This document shows positions 22,567 to 30,017 of a stretch of DNA of 30,115 nt, piece after piece. Each line of letters opens with the position of its first letter. Within the stretch, counting starts at the first letter, position 1. The notes beneath the pieces were generated by a model. That model made no database searches, had not been told where the DNA came from, and saw only the letters and a program-made list of their open reading frames with translations. Made by a program: the position numbers and the translations under genes. Source of the stretch: JACOZM01 sp035289385 (lineage in GTDB: Archaea; Nanobdellota; Nanobdellia; Woesearchaeales; GW2011-AR9); NCBI GenBank assembly GCA_035289385.1, contig DATDXI010000071.1, positions 1-30,115 on the forward strand. The letters are read 5' to 3'.

Positions 22567-23661
22567 ATGATCAAAAAGAGTGTGGCGTGGCTGGTAGTAT
22601 TTCTCCTGATAGCTTCCTTCTCTTTAGCTGAAGAATGCGCCTTCTTATTTTACGGTGAAAATTGCCCTGGCTGTGATGATGCAGATGCTTACATCAAGAA
22701 CATAGAACAGAATAAGCCGGAATTTACCGTCCAGAGATATGAGGTCTACTATAATAAGGAACAAGCAGATCTGGCAAAACAATATTTTGCTGCTTACAAT
22801 ATCCCTGAAGAATCGCAAGGGCTTCCTGCCTTATTCCTACCAAAAGCATATTTCATTGGTACTGATCCCATAAAAACGTTATCCAGCCAATATTTGACAG
22901 AAAATGCTATCGATGACTGCCCTACCCTTAACCCGGGAGAAGTAGTGGGAGTAGTAGGTAAAAATTCACCGCTTGATGTCTTAAAAACATTATCATTTCT
23001 CACGATAACGGGAGGAGCATTGAGAGATGCCTTCCATCCAGGAATGTTGGGCTTAGCGCTGCTCTTTATCATGCTTCTGGCAGGTGTGAAAAATAGCGTA
23101 CGAAGCTTCCAGCTGGGAATCAAGTTTATTATAGGAGTGTACGTAGTATATTTCCTCTTCGCCTTAGGCTTGTTGACGTGGTTTGCCTCTTCATCTCTAA
23201 AAGTGTTGTTCTACCGCGGCATCGGCTTATTTGCCGTCATCTACGGATTGATGATCATTAAACAGTTCTTGAGCAATAGCAAAAAAGAGAATGCCCTACA
23301 AGTATTTGCAGAGAATATCGGAAAATATGTACGGACATCCGTAGGCATAGTCATCATTTCACTGGCAGCAAGCATCTGCTCCTTTGCAGGGATATCACCT
23401 ACTTTCTTGTCGTTGCGCTTTGCTTTTGCCGGAGCTTCCGGCTGGATGGCTTTGCCGATCGTATTGTATTACCTCTTACTGATGATCCTACCTTTGGGAG
23501 TTATCCTTGCCATCTGGATTATTCTGCAGCAGAAATATCATCTCCTAGCAGAAAAAGAAGGAAGAACGGCAGACGTTTGGAGAAGGCATCACCATAAAGT
23601 CATGCGAACGGTTATAGGGATTGTTTGTGTCATTCTAGGGCTGGCTGTATTATTTATATGA
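22567..23661 (+). CDS. Thioredoxin-like domain fused to a DsbD/CcdA-like membrane domain
   Basis: 364 residues. A signal peptide or anchor (1-21) precedes an extracytoplasmic thioredoxin-like domain with CPGC at 33-36 (FLFYGENCPGC) and a cis-proline-like GLPALFLP region. Then come about six membrane helices resembling CcdA/DsbD (145-364), which pass electrons across the membrane to the thioredoxin part. In canonical CcdA the first helix has an NPC cysteine; here the matching site reads DAFHPGMLG, so Gly159 replaces it. A cysteine (Cys271) is kept around the second site. Electron transfer may thus be altered. The stop overlaps the endonuclease III start by four bases, forming a coupled pair. 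Topology and family are likely; activity is uncertain. Confidence 0.8.
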   Translation: MIKKSVAWLVVFLLIASFSLAEECAFLFYGENCPGCDDADAYIKNIEQNKPEFTVQRYEVYYNKEQADLAKQYFAAYNIPEESQGLPALFLPKAYFIGTDPIKTLSSQYLTENAIDDCPTLNPGEVVGVVGKNSPLDVLKTLSFLTITGGALRDAFHPGMLGLALLFIMLLAGVKNSVRSFQLGIKFIIGVYVVYFLFALGLLTWFASSSLKVLFYRGIGLFAVIYGLMIIKQFLSNSKKENALQVFAENIGKYVRTSVGIVIISLAASICSFAGISPTFLSLRFAFAGASGWMALPIVLYYLLLMILPLGVILAIWIILQQKYHLLAEKEGRTADVWRRHHHKVMRTVIGIVCVILGLAVLFI

Positions 23662-24317
23662 TTCCAAGAGCAGCAAACAAGTATGTTCAAGAATACCTTA
23701 AAGTACTATCCATCCTGCAGAAGACACATCAGCCGACGATGTTAGAGATGTTTTCACATTCCACACACTTCCAGCATGTGGTCATGACGCTTCTCAGTGC
23801 ACGATCAAAAGATTCTACTGTTATTCCTATCGTCAAAGAATTCTTTTCAAAGTACCCGGAACCCCAAGACATCCAGCGCTTACCTGTTCAGGAATTAGAA
23901 AAATGGTTTTTCAAAATTGGATTCTATAAAACAAAAGCAAAGCACGTTCATGAATTAAGTAACATTATTCTAAATAAGTATCATGGTCACGTTCCAGATA
24001 CGTTTGAAGAATTAGTATCTTTACCAGGAGTGGGCAGAAAGACGGCAAACTGTGTCTTAGCCTATTCTTTTGGTAAGCCGGCTATCGCTGTAGATATCCA
24101 CGTGCATAGAATCTCTAACAGGCTAGGCTGGGTGCATACCCAGAAGCCAGAAGAGACGGAAGAAGCGCTGAAACGGATCATCGATAAGAAAGACTGGATT
24201 GATATCAATAGATTACTCGTTGACCACGGACAAAGAATATGTCTGCCCATAAAGCCAAAATGCCCGGAATGTGGGGTTAAGAGGTATTGTCGATTCTGGA
24301 AAGATAATTTCTCTTAA
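23658..24317 (+). CDS. nth: Endonuclease III (DNA glycosylase/AP lyase)
   Basis: 219 residues from ATG 23658, which overlaps the preceding stop (ATGA). Helix-hairpin-helix LPGVGRKTA (122-130) contains catalytic Lys128, and the catalytic Asp146 is in AVDIHVHR. The C-terminal Fe4S4 site is complete: Cys195-x6-Cys202-x2-Cys205-x5-Cys211. It removes oxidised pyrimidines and cleaves abasic sites in base excision repair. An earlier ATG at 23625 would add 11 residues that overlap the upstream gene and are not family-like. Coupling to a redox membrane protein may reflect oxidative stress, but this is only context. The 3' end overlaps the convergent JAB-like gene by 41 bp. Confidence 0.95.
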   Translation: MIPRAANKYVQEYLKVLSILQKTHQPTMLEMFSHSTHFQHVVMTLLSARSKDSTVIPIVKEFFSKYPEPQDIQRLPVQELEKWFFKIGFYKTKAKHVHELSNIILNKYHGHVPDTFEELVSLPGVGRKTANCVLAYSFGKPAIAVDIHVHRISNRLGWVHTQKPEETEEALKRIIDKKDWIDINRLLVDHGQRICLPIKPKCPECGVKRYCRFWKDNFS

Positions 24318-24978
24318 ATTTATTTTCATCAACTATCTTTACATCAAAAGCAAAGGTACGCAATTTTTGTAATTCTTCATCTGGAAAGAATCTACTCCCA
24401 TCTCGCCTTCTATGAAGAGTAAGAAGTTCACAGCGATATACACCTGTGGCTCTCATAGCCTCTACGACATCTTCTTGTTCAGCTTCCACATAGAAAGAAT
24501 CATCAAATAATCGACGAGTTGCCGCTTCCATCTCTTCCTGTGGCAACAAGGAAGTTGCTTCTTGATATAATAAAATATCCCATGGCGAACTAGACCCTTG
24601 ATGACGAGTAATCCCATGAATAGCTCGAACATCCATGCCATTCGTATTCCAGTCGTATGCCCGTATCTCATGAACACCTGCTAAATCCCCTCTCCAACCA
24701 GTCGGCATGAGAAGAGTATCTAAAGCATGGGTATGGTAATGGAATAGAGGTAAAGATGCCCAGCCTTTCGGAAGCTCTTTCTCCCAATCTAGCTCTACTG
24801 ATTCTACTTCCCCATCAGCAATAGCAGTCACGTAATGCTGACCACGAAGAAGATGATATTGCACCCCAAATGCAGCTTCATCAGTCAGACAGCCATTAAG
24901 AGCAACTAATCGTTGAATAACTAAAGGATCAGTAACTATACTTGACAAACGTGCATAATCAACGCCAGGTAGTTCCAT
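24277..24978 (-). CDS. JAB/MPN-like domain protein with imperfect JAMM motif
   Basis: 233 residues. The centre has FHYHTHALDTLLMPTGWRGDLAG, reminiscent of the JAMM zinc site H-x-H-x(n)-S-x-x-D: His82, His84 and Asp98 are present, Thr93 takes the serine position and the spacing to Asp is two residues longer. JAMM proteins are isopeptidases that remove ubiquitin-like tags. No ubiquitin-like or E1 gene is in the window. The N-terminus (LPGVDYARLSSIVTDPL) resembles part of the 757-aa protein's C-terminus. A TATA box at 25000-25008 is 26 bp from the start. Its end overlaps nth by 41 bp tail to tail. That it is a gene is secure; the enzyme call is tentative. Confidence 0.68.
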   Translation of the reverse strand: MELPGVDYARLSSIVTDPLVIQRLVALNGCLTDEAAFGVQYHLLRGQHYVTAIADGEVESVELDWEKELPKGWASLPLFHYHTHALDTLLMPTGWRGDLAGVHEIRAYDWNTNGMDVRAIHGITRHQGSSSPWDILLYQEATSLLPQEEMEAATRRLFDDSFYVEAEQEDVVEAMRATGVYRCELLTLHRRRDGSRFFPDEELQKLRTFAFDVKIVDENKFKRNYLSRIDNTS

Positions 24979-24999
24979 TGGAGATAAGGAACAGCAACC

Positions 25000-25008
25000 A
25001 TTTATAAG
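25000..25008 (-). promoter_or_regulatory. TATA box of the JAB-like gene
   Basis: CTTATAAAT on the minus strand, centred 26 bp from 24978. Confidence 0.6.
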
Positions 25009-25071
25009 CTTTTCTTATTTCACTACTACTAAGAAACAACTACCTATTAATTATTAGTACCTATAAAAATA

Positions 25072-25326
25072 CTACCTCTTCCCCGCTATCTTCACTAGCT
25101 TCACTAGCTTCACCAAAGCAGCGATGACCCAGATAGCGTTAAGGATGACGAAGGGCCAGCCTTTTAATGTTAAACCATAGTATAACAAGAATCCCGCTCC
25201 GATGATGTTCAGAACATTATAAAAATACGTTTCCTGATTGAATCGCTTATTGAATTCATCAAGGACAAAAGCTACAAGGATACAGAGCATCCCTACTATT
25301 CCTATGAGCAGATTATAATCTATCAT
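25072..25326 (-). CDS. Small three-helix membrane protein (CBU_0592-like)
   Basis: 84 residues with three hydrophobic segments: LLIGIVGMLCILVAFVL, YNVLNIIGAGFLLYYGL and WPFVILNAIWVIAALVKL, ending in lysines. The pattern, including FYNVLNIIGAGFLLYY and PFVILNAIW, matches the CBU_0592-type small membrane family, whose function is unknown. The start overlaps the stop of the upstream coiled-coil gene by four bases (25323-25326), so the two are co-translated from one mRNA. The C-terminus (KLVKLVKIAGKR) is a short near-repeat. Confidence 0.8.
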   Translation of the reverse strand: MIDYNLLIGIVGMLCILVAFVLDEFNKRFNQETYFYNVLNIIGAGFLLYYGLTLKGWPFVILNAIWVIAALVKLVKLVKIAGKR

Positions 25327-25886
25327 CTTTTTGCCAAGACCAAAAATTCTTTGCCCAGACTATGCACCAATTCTTTTTCCTTCTGAATGGTTTTCTGTAA
25401 TTTTTGCAGATGGATCTTATGAGGAAGATCCGCATAACTGATGGAATGCTCTAAGGACAGATGGCTGTTCAACAATTGATTAATATGACCATACCTCTCC
25501 TGAATACCATCCACTTTCTGCTCAAAATCCTGGATGTCCTTGATCGTCTGCTGGATATTAAAATACTCATCATGAAGCATATTGCCTTCCAGCAAAGCTG
25601 CTTTATTCTTATCGCCATTGAAAGATGTTAATTTCAGTTCTACCAAATGGCTGGCCTGATTTCGAAGCTTGTGAGAGATCTGTTCTGCTCCTTCCAATTC
25701 CTCCAGACTTTTCTTCAACAACCCCAACTGTCGATTTAATTCTTGGCGATGGGCAAAAGAAAGGCTGCTTTGATAAGGGTGAGAAGAGCTTTTTAACGGC
25801 TGAAGAAGGCTGTCATGAACGTGCCGGATATTTTCCAGAATACTCGGCAAACGTTCCACCTCTTGTCTGATCTCTTTAACACCCAT
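25323..25886 (-). CDS. Coiled-coil protein of unknown function
   Basis: 187 residues from ATG 25886. Nearly all helix with heptad-like stretches (EIRQEVERLPSILENIRHVH, QELNRQLGLLKKSLEEL, and a long C-terminal KLQKTIQKEKELVHSLGKEF), rich in Leu, Gln, His and Lys. There is no signal peptide or membrane segment and I recognise no family. A longer reading from 25997 runs through the promoter and is rejected: the TATA box at 25907-25916 is centred 26 bp from ATG 25886. It is translationally coupled to the three-helix membrane protein, so a membrane-associated two-protein unit is plausible. Confidence 0.78.
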   Translation of the reverse strand: MGVKEIRQEVERLPSILENIRHVHDSLLQPLKSSSHPYQSSLSFAHRQELNRQLGLLKKSLEELEGAEQISHKLRNQASHLVELKLTSFNGDKNKAALLEGNMLHDEYFNIQQTIKDIQDFEQKVDGIQERYGHINQLLNSHLSLEHSISYADLPHKIHLQKLQKTIQKEKELVHSLGKEFLVLAKR

Positions 25887-25906
25887 AAGAGATTGATGGA
25901 GAAGCG

Positions 25907-25916
25907 GTTTATAAAT
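25907..25916 (-). promoter_or_regulatory. TATA box of the coiled-coil/membrane protein pair
   Basis: ATTTATAAAC on the minus strand, centred 26 bp from 25886. Confidence 0.65.
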
Positions 25917-25999
25917 CTTTTTGCGGATAAGGCTCAACAAACAATGGTGGATATTCAATAAACAGCATTTGACAAGAAGAGCATACTCCCTCCACAACT

Positions 26000-26009
26000 A
26001 TTATAAAAA
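26000..26009 (+). promoter_or_regulatory. TATA box of the PurN-like gene
   Basis: ATTATAAAAA centred 25-26 bp before ATG 26030; it supports that longer start. Confidence 0.55.
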
Positions 26010-26029
26010 CAAGCACCTGCAAAAGAGTC

Positions 26030-26848
26030 ATGATCAAGAATATCTTCAATCCAATACTCAAAACTACAACCAGAAAAATGCTCGCTGTAGCTTTCGCTTC
26101 AGGTACAGGAACAAACGTTAGGGAAGCCCTTGCCGAATCCAAGAATCCAAAAGCAAATTTCTCCATACCTTTGCTGATAACCGACAAAGAGAAGATTGCA
26201 GCAGTAGATCATGCAAAGCAATTTTCCATAGATACCATTACCGTAGACGGCATCCAGCATTGCGGGAGCTGGAAGGAATTACAACGGACAGTTCAAGGAA
26301 GAAAAGAATACCACGAAAGAACAAATACCTACAACACCCTACTACTCAAAAAAATAAAGCAGTATGAACAAGACCATCAGGTAACCTTTGATATTGCTAT
26401 CCTAGCCAAATATATGCGCCTCTTCACCGGTGATCTGTTGAGAAGATTTAGGGGAACAGCTCTTAACGTTCATCCTGCCGATTTAGCAGCAAGAAAAGAG
26501 GGGAAGAGAATCTACGTTGGCGCAAATTCTGTATACCACACATTACTTGCCGGAGAAAAGAAGACAAGAACATCGATTATCCTCATCAACAAAGAATTGG
26601 ACGGGGGACCTATTTTAGTTTCAGGACCTTGGGTGAAATTCAAAGGAAAAGAAGTTACTGTAGAAACTGCCGCTGTCCATGAAGAGCTGCAGAAAGAACA
26701 AAGCGACTGGCCAGCGTTGCGCTTTACGCTCCGTGAAATTTCTTTAGGTCATTTTTCCATCAACAACAAAAAATATCATGATGATGGAACTCCTACAGTC
26801 CTTTACAAAGGAAAAGAATTGCCGTATGAAGGATGGGTATTAAAATAA
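26030..26848 (+). CDS. PurN-like formyltransferase-fold protein
   Basis: 272 residues. It has the glycinamide ribonucleotide formyltransferase fold: VAFASGTGTNVREAL (P-loop-like phosphate site), AKYMRLFTGDLL, and the catalytic triad Asn146 and His148 in LNVHPADL with Asp191 in ELDGGPIL. PurN uses 10-formyl-THF to formylate GAR in purine synthesis. At 272 residues it is longer than PurN (about 210) because of an insertion around residues 74-118 and a C-terminal VLYKGKELPYEGW tail. No other purine genes are near, so the acceptor may differ. The first 16 residues before MLAVAFASG are unusual for the family, but the promoter position favours ATG 26030; ATG 26078 is the alternative. Confidence 0.82.
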   Translation: MIKNIFNPILKTTTRKMLAVAFASGTGTNVREALAESKNPKANFSIPLLITDKEKIAAVDHAKQFSIDTITVDGIQHCGSWKELQRTVQGRKEYHERTNTYNTLLLKKIKQYEQDHQVTFDIAILAKYMRLFTGDLLRRFRGTALNVHPADLAARKEGKRIYVGANSVYHTLLAGEKKTRTSIILINKELDGGPILVSGPWVKFKGKEVTVETAAVHEELQKEQSDWPALRFTLREISLGHFSINNKKYHDDGTPTVLYKGKELPYEGWVLK

Positions 26849-26879
26849 GGTTATACACAATCGAGAAAAAACTCTAAAA

Positions 26880-27317
26880 TTAATAAGGAGTAGGAGTTCT
26901 TAACTCATATGCTCGTGCTGCTTCTTTTTTAGTTTTTCTTAAAGCTAAATATTTTATTCCAGCCATTGAAGCAGCCCAACCTAACCAAAACATTGCAGTA
27001 TCAGTATGATCTGTAACATTTTCTCCATTAAATAAAGGATAGTATTCATGAATTGTTGATATAACTGGTGGAATCAAACTCGCGGCAGTTTTGATATATT
27101 TATTAAATTTTGATGTTGCTACATATAAGAATGCGCTCCCTTGAAAAACTATTCCAAAATCACTTAAATGCCCTGTCGCCCAATTATAATCCATCAGACC
27201 TGCCTTTGTGGCAAGTTGCATTCCTCCTCCAGCTATCTCTGCTCCAAAACCTAAAAGATTAAATTTTATAGCAATCTTCTTCTCTTCTTCATGAATAATA
27301 TTATCTAAATTTGCCAT
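26880..27317 (-). CDS. Membrane protein of unknown function
   Basis: 145 residues with about four hydrophobic segments: FNLLGFGAEIAGGGMQLAT, GIVFQGSAFLYVAT, TAASLIPPVISTIHEYYPLF and TAMFWLGWAASMAGIKYLAL. The C-terminus is basic and cytosolic-looking. The conserved-looking HEYYPLFNG loop followed by DHTDT before the last helix resembles small archaeal membrane proteins with a His/Asp loop, but I cannot name a family. Codon use is AT-rich. A TATA-like box at 27343-27352 is about 30 bp upstream. It is convergent with the PurN-like gene (31-bp gap). Confidence 0.72.
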   Translation of the reverse strand: MANLDNIIHEEEKKIAIKFNLLGFGAEIAGGGMQLATKAGLMDYNWATGHLSDFGIVFQGSAFLYVATSKFNKYIKTAASLIPPVISTIHEYYPLFNGENVTDHTDTAMFWLGWAASMAGIKYLALRKTKKEAARAYELRTPTPY

Positions 27318-27342
27318 TCTATTTTTAATATTAAGTCATACT

Positions 27343-27352
27343 CTATTTAAAT
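27343..27352 (-). promoter_or_regulatory. TATA-like box of the 145-aa membrane protein gene
   Basis: ATTTAAATAG on the minus strand, centred about 30 bp from 27317. The rest of the 228-bp gap up to 27545 holds a short ATAGGG/CCCTAT hairpin and a T9 run but no gene that I can support. Confidence 0.4.
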
Positions 27353-27545
27353 GTTTGTGTTATGTTGTCTTTTATAGGTAGTAAATATATAGGGAAGCTA
27401 ACCCCTATCTTTAATGTTAAAATGTATGGTGCTTCGCACTTGACAGGATTTTTTTTTCTCAACTCTCTCCGCTTCGCTCCGAGCCACATTGCACTCTCGC
27501 CTTCAGCTCGTGCGTATAACAGGCATGCCACAGTTAACTAAGAAA

Positions 27546-29819
27546 TCAAACTCCCTTTACCTGCTCATATAGCCTCGTTGCTGCCATCAGTAGATTTCTC
27601 TGCCCATGAGTTGAGGAATAGGCCCAAAGATCAGTAGAACATTGCACCGTCTTCATTGCTGCATGAGATAACGTGCTGGTGATCATCAAATATGCAGCAT
27701 CTGAACTTACACTATCCAGCCTGCGAAGATCGTTAGGGCCAAGAACAGTAAGGTTATCGATGGCAAAGGAAGATAACCGCGCACCATAATCAATGCCAGG
27801 AAGTCCTCCAACGATAACTAAGCTCTTGAGTTGAGGTAGTGACGCACGATCATCATCTCTAGTCAAAACTTTTCTCCGTTTGAGTTTGGTCTTCTTTTCT
27901 TCTGATTTAACTTCTGGTGAAGTTTCCGGAGGATATGCTCGAGTAAGATATTGCTCTACTAGCTTTTCCCGCTGCTCAGTTGAATCTGCACTTGCTAAAG
28001 CCCCCATCATCTGGAGATATTCACGATCACCGCCATGTTGATAAGAATTTCTCTTCAAATCACGAAGAACTTCTAGATAAGATAAAGCAAAGTCAAGATC
28101 AGCATCAATCACCCTTCGCACAGGCTCTTCTGAAGTAAACACTCGAGGACGAAGCAGTTTATACACTCTAAATTTATTTCTCTGTGTATCCACGTCAAGA
28201 ATATGGTTTAAATGGTCTTGCATGATGTCATAACGAGCCCCACGAAGAATCTGCATTCTGCTTAAGGGATTTCTTCCACCGCTTTCCTTTCCACCTTCTT
28301 CAACTAAAGAAACTGTAGCATCATAATCATTCAAGAACCGCAGCATGAGGAGAGCATGATTACTAGAATCAGCGGAATTTTTCTGAATTTCACGAGCAAC
28401 AATCTCAAATTCTTCTGGAGTTATTTCAACAGCAACATCTAACAATCCTTCATCAGCAACTTGCATCCAGGCAGAGAGTGTTTTATCATTGATCCTACGA
28501 TGAATTCTCCTGTACTGGAGAGAGTTACATTCGCGGACAAAATCATAAGCAGCATCAATATCAAGATCAGGAATAGTGCCAAACTCTAAATCAAACCTTC
28601 GTTTAGATTCAAATTCAGACTCATTGCCCATAGATCTCAGCAAAAATTCAGTGTTATTTCCCGACATTGAATCGCGATAACGCTGGTGATACCTCTCCAC
28701 TCTAGCTACGATCCCCAGCTCTTCCGCGATACTATCTTTCCATTGATCATAAACATCAGAAAATGTACCACAGCCCGATGCCAAACTTTTCCGAACTACT
28801 TTTTGGTCAAATTTTGGAACGACAGATTGGATGTAAAATGACAGGTCAACATTTCTTAAAAAGCGGTCAGCGATAATTTCCTTTGCAACAGGATCATCCA
28901 CATCATCATACAATTGAAAAGCGACTTCTAATCCCTCTGCAACACCACGCATAACTAAATTTCGGACAAGATCAAGAGATGTTCGTTTCTGCTCGATGAT
29001 ATTTCCATATAAATCCACCTTATCCAAGCCTGTTTCTGGCTTAAACCATATTCCTGGCCTGATTCTCCTGAATTCTCTTTCTTCAAGTTCCAGAGCCTTC
29101 AATGCCCCAACATCATAATCAATTTTTCCAGCAAGATCGAGCAAGCGCCGATGGTCATCAGGCTGCGACACATCACCAGCAGATAATAATTCCTCCAATC
29201 CAAAATGAACAGCTTCACTCCTTCTCGTCTGCTCATTGAAGCGCTCCTGTAATTTCAAGTGAGTAGACTGATACCTCCTGCTCTTCCCCAGCCAAGGCAG
29301 TTTTGACCAGAACATAGCCTTACTAGCCTGAAGCTTATTATCAACGATAACTCGGGGATACAAAAAGGCCTGAGCAGCAGAAGAAAGATCATTAGCAACA
29401 AAAGTATACCCATGATAATGCATACTTAATTTTTCACTTTTATAATCACCAAGACTAAGGTGACCATTCAATAATCCTTCACCCATCAACGCTGACCTAA
29501 GAACTAGATAATTTTGTACATTCAGCCCAGAAGAAGGAAGCAGGGCAAAATTAAACAGCCCTTCTAATCGCAAGCCAGGAGTTGTTCCTTCCTGCAGCAT
29601 CCGCTCATAGCGTTCAAGAATATGAGGGTTATCTTCAACATAATGCATCACATAATGAAAATCAGCTATGGGAAACCAATGCAATGACCGAGGAGAAAGA
29701 TCAACTTGTTCCGGGAGAAGAGAAAAAGTTATATTTCTCTTAGGGACAGGAAGAGCTTGCTTCCCACCAAGATACTTCCGAGCAAATCGCTGCCGTCGAG
29801 TTCTGATTTTAAGTGCCAT
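27546..29819 (-). CDS. Large helical protein with a DUF2325-like C-terminal domain
   Basis: 757 residues from ATG 29819 (MALKIRTRRQRFARK). An arginine-rich N-terminus is followed by a long, mostly helical and highly charged body without membrane helices, then a basic linker (KKTKLKRRKV). The last 91 residues (667-757; LVIVGGLPGIDYGARL, SSDAAYLMITSTLSHAAMKTV) match the shape of DUF2325 (PGC) domains: an initial VGG strand, an Asp before a hydrophobic strand, and a Ser-His pair. DUF2325 function is unknown. Reading on upstream to 30029 would add 70 Cys/Phe-rich residues that cross the promoter and are rejected: the TATA box at 29841-29851 is centred 27 bp from 29819. It lies just downstream of the 23S rRNA gene on the same strand. 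Confidence 0.8.
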   Translation of the reverse strand: MALKIRTRRQRFARKYLGGKQALPVPKRNITFSLLPEQVDLSPRSLHWFPIADFHYVMHYVEDNPHILERYERMLQEGTTPGLRLEGLFNFALLPSSGLNVQNYLVLRSALMGEGLLNGHLSLGDYKSEKLSMHYHGYTFVANDLSSAAQAFLYPRVIVDNKLQASKAMFWSKLPWLGKSRRYQSTHLKLQERFNEQTRRSEAVHFGLEELLSAGDVSQPDDHRRLLDLAGKIDYDVGALKALELEEREFRRIRPGIWFKPETGLDKVDLYGNIIEQKRTSLDLVRNLVMRGVAEGLEVAFQLYDDVDDPVAKEIIADRFLRNVDLSFYIQSVVPKFDQKVVRKSLASGCGTFSDVYDQWKDSIAEELGIVARVERYHQRYRDSMSGNNTEFLLRSMGNESEFESKRRFDLEFGTIPDLDIDAAYDFVRECNSLQYRRIHRRINDKTLSAWMQVADEGLLDVAVEITPEEFEIVAREIQKNSADSSNHALLMLRFLNDYDATVSLVEEGGKESGGRNPLSRMQILRGARYDIMQDHLNHILDVDTQRNKFRVYKLLRPRVFTSEEPVRRVIDADLDFALSYLEVLRDLKRNSYQHGGDREYLQMMGALASADSTEQREKLVEQYLTRAYPPETSPEVKSEEKKTKLKRRKVLTRDDDRASLPQLKSLVIVGGLPGIDYGARLSSFAIDNLTVLGPNDLRRLDSVSSDAAYLMITSTLSHAAMKTVQCSTDLWAYSSTHGQRNLLMAATRLYEQVKGV

Positions 29820-29840
29820 TAATAAGTAACGACAATAACA

Positions 29841-29851
29841 GCTATATATAG
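29841..29851 (-). promoter_or_regulatory. TATA box of the 757-aa protein gene
   Basis: CTATATATAGC on the minus strand, centred 27 bp from ATG 29819. Confidence 0.65.
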
Positions 29852-29971
29852 TTTTCGGCAGTAAAATACCAACATCCCTCAAGAAGCACATCACCAAAAG
29901 AAAGCAAAAAAATTCCAAAAAAACATAGCTCACGCTACATCCATTGACTATGCTAAGAATTTCATGATTAC

Positions 29972-29999
29972 AGAAAATAAAAAAATACAAGATAAAAAA
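29972..29999 (-). terminator. Oligo-T terminator after 23S rRNA
   Basis: Minus-strand T-rich run (TTTTTTATC, then TTTTTTTATTTT) 20-45 bp beyond the inferred rRNA end. Confidence 0.5.
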
Positions 30000-30017
30000 T
30001 GAAAAACCGTATGAAGA

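Noticed and set aside
27420..27545. GCTTCGC-type repeats and small hairpins suggesting an RNA gene or repeat family
   Set aside because: Stems are short (4-6 bp), and the likeness to AGCAAAGCGA at 21280 is too weak to define a family.
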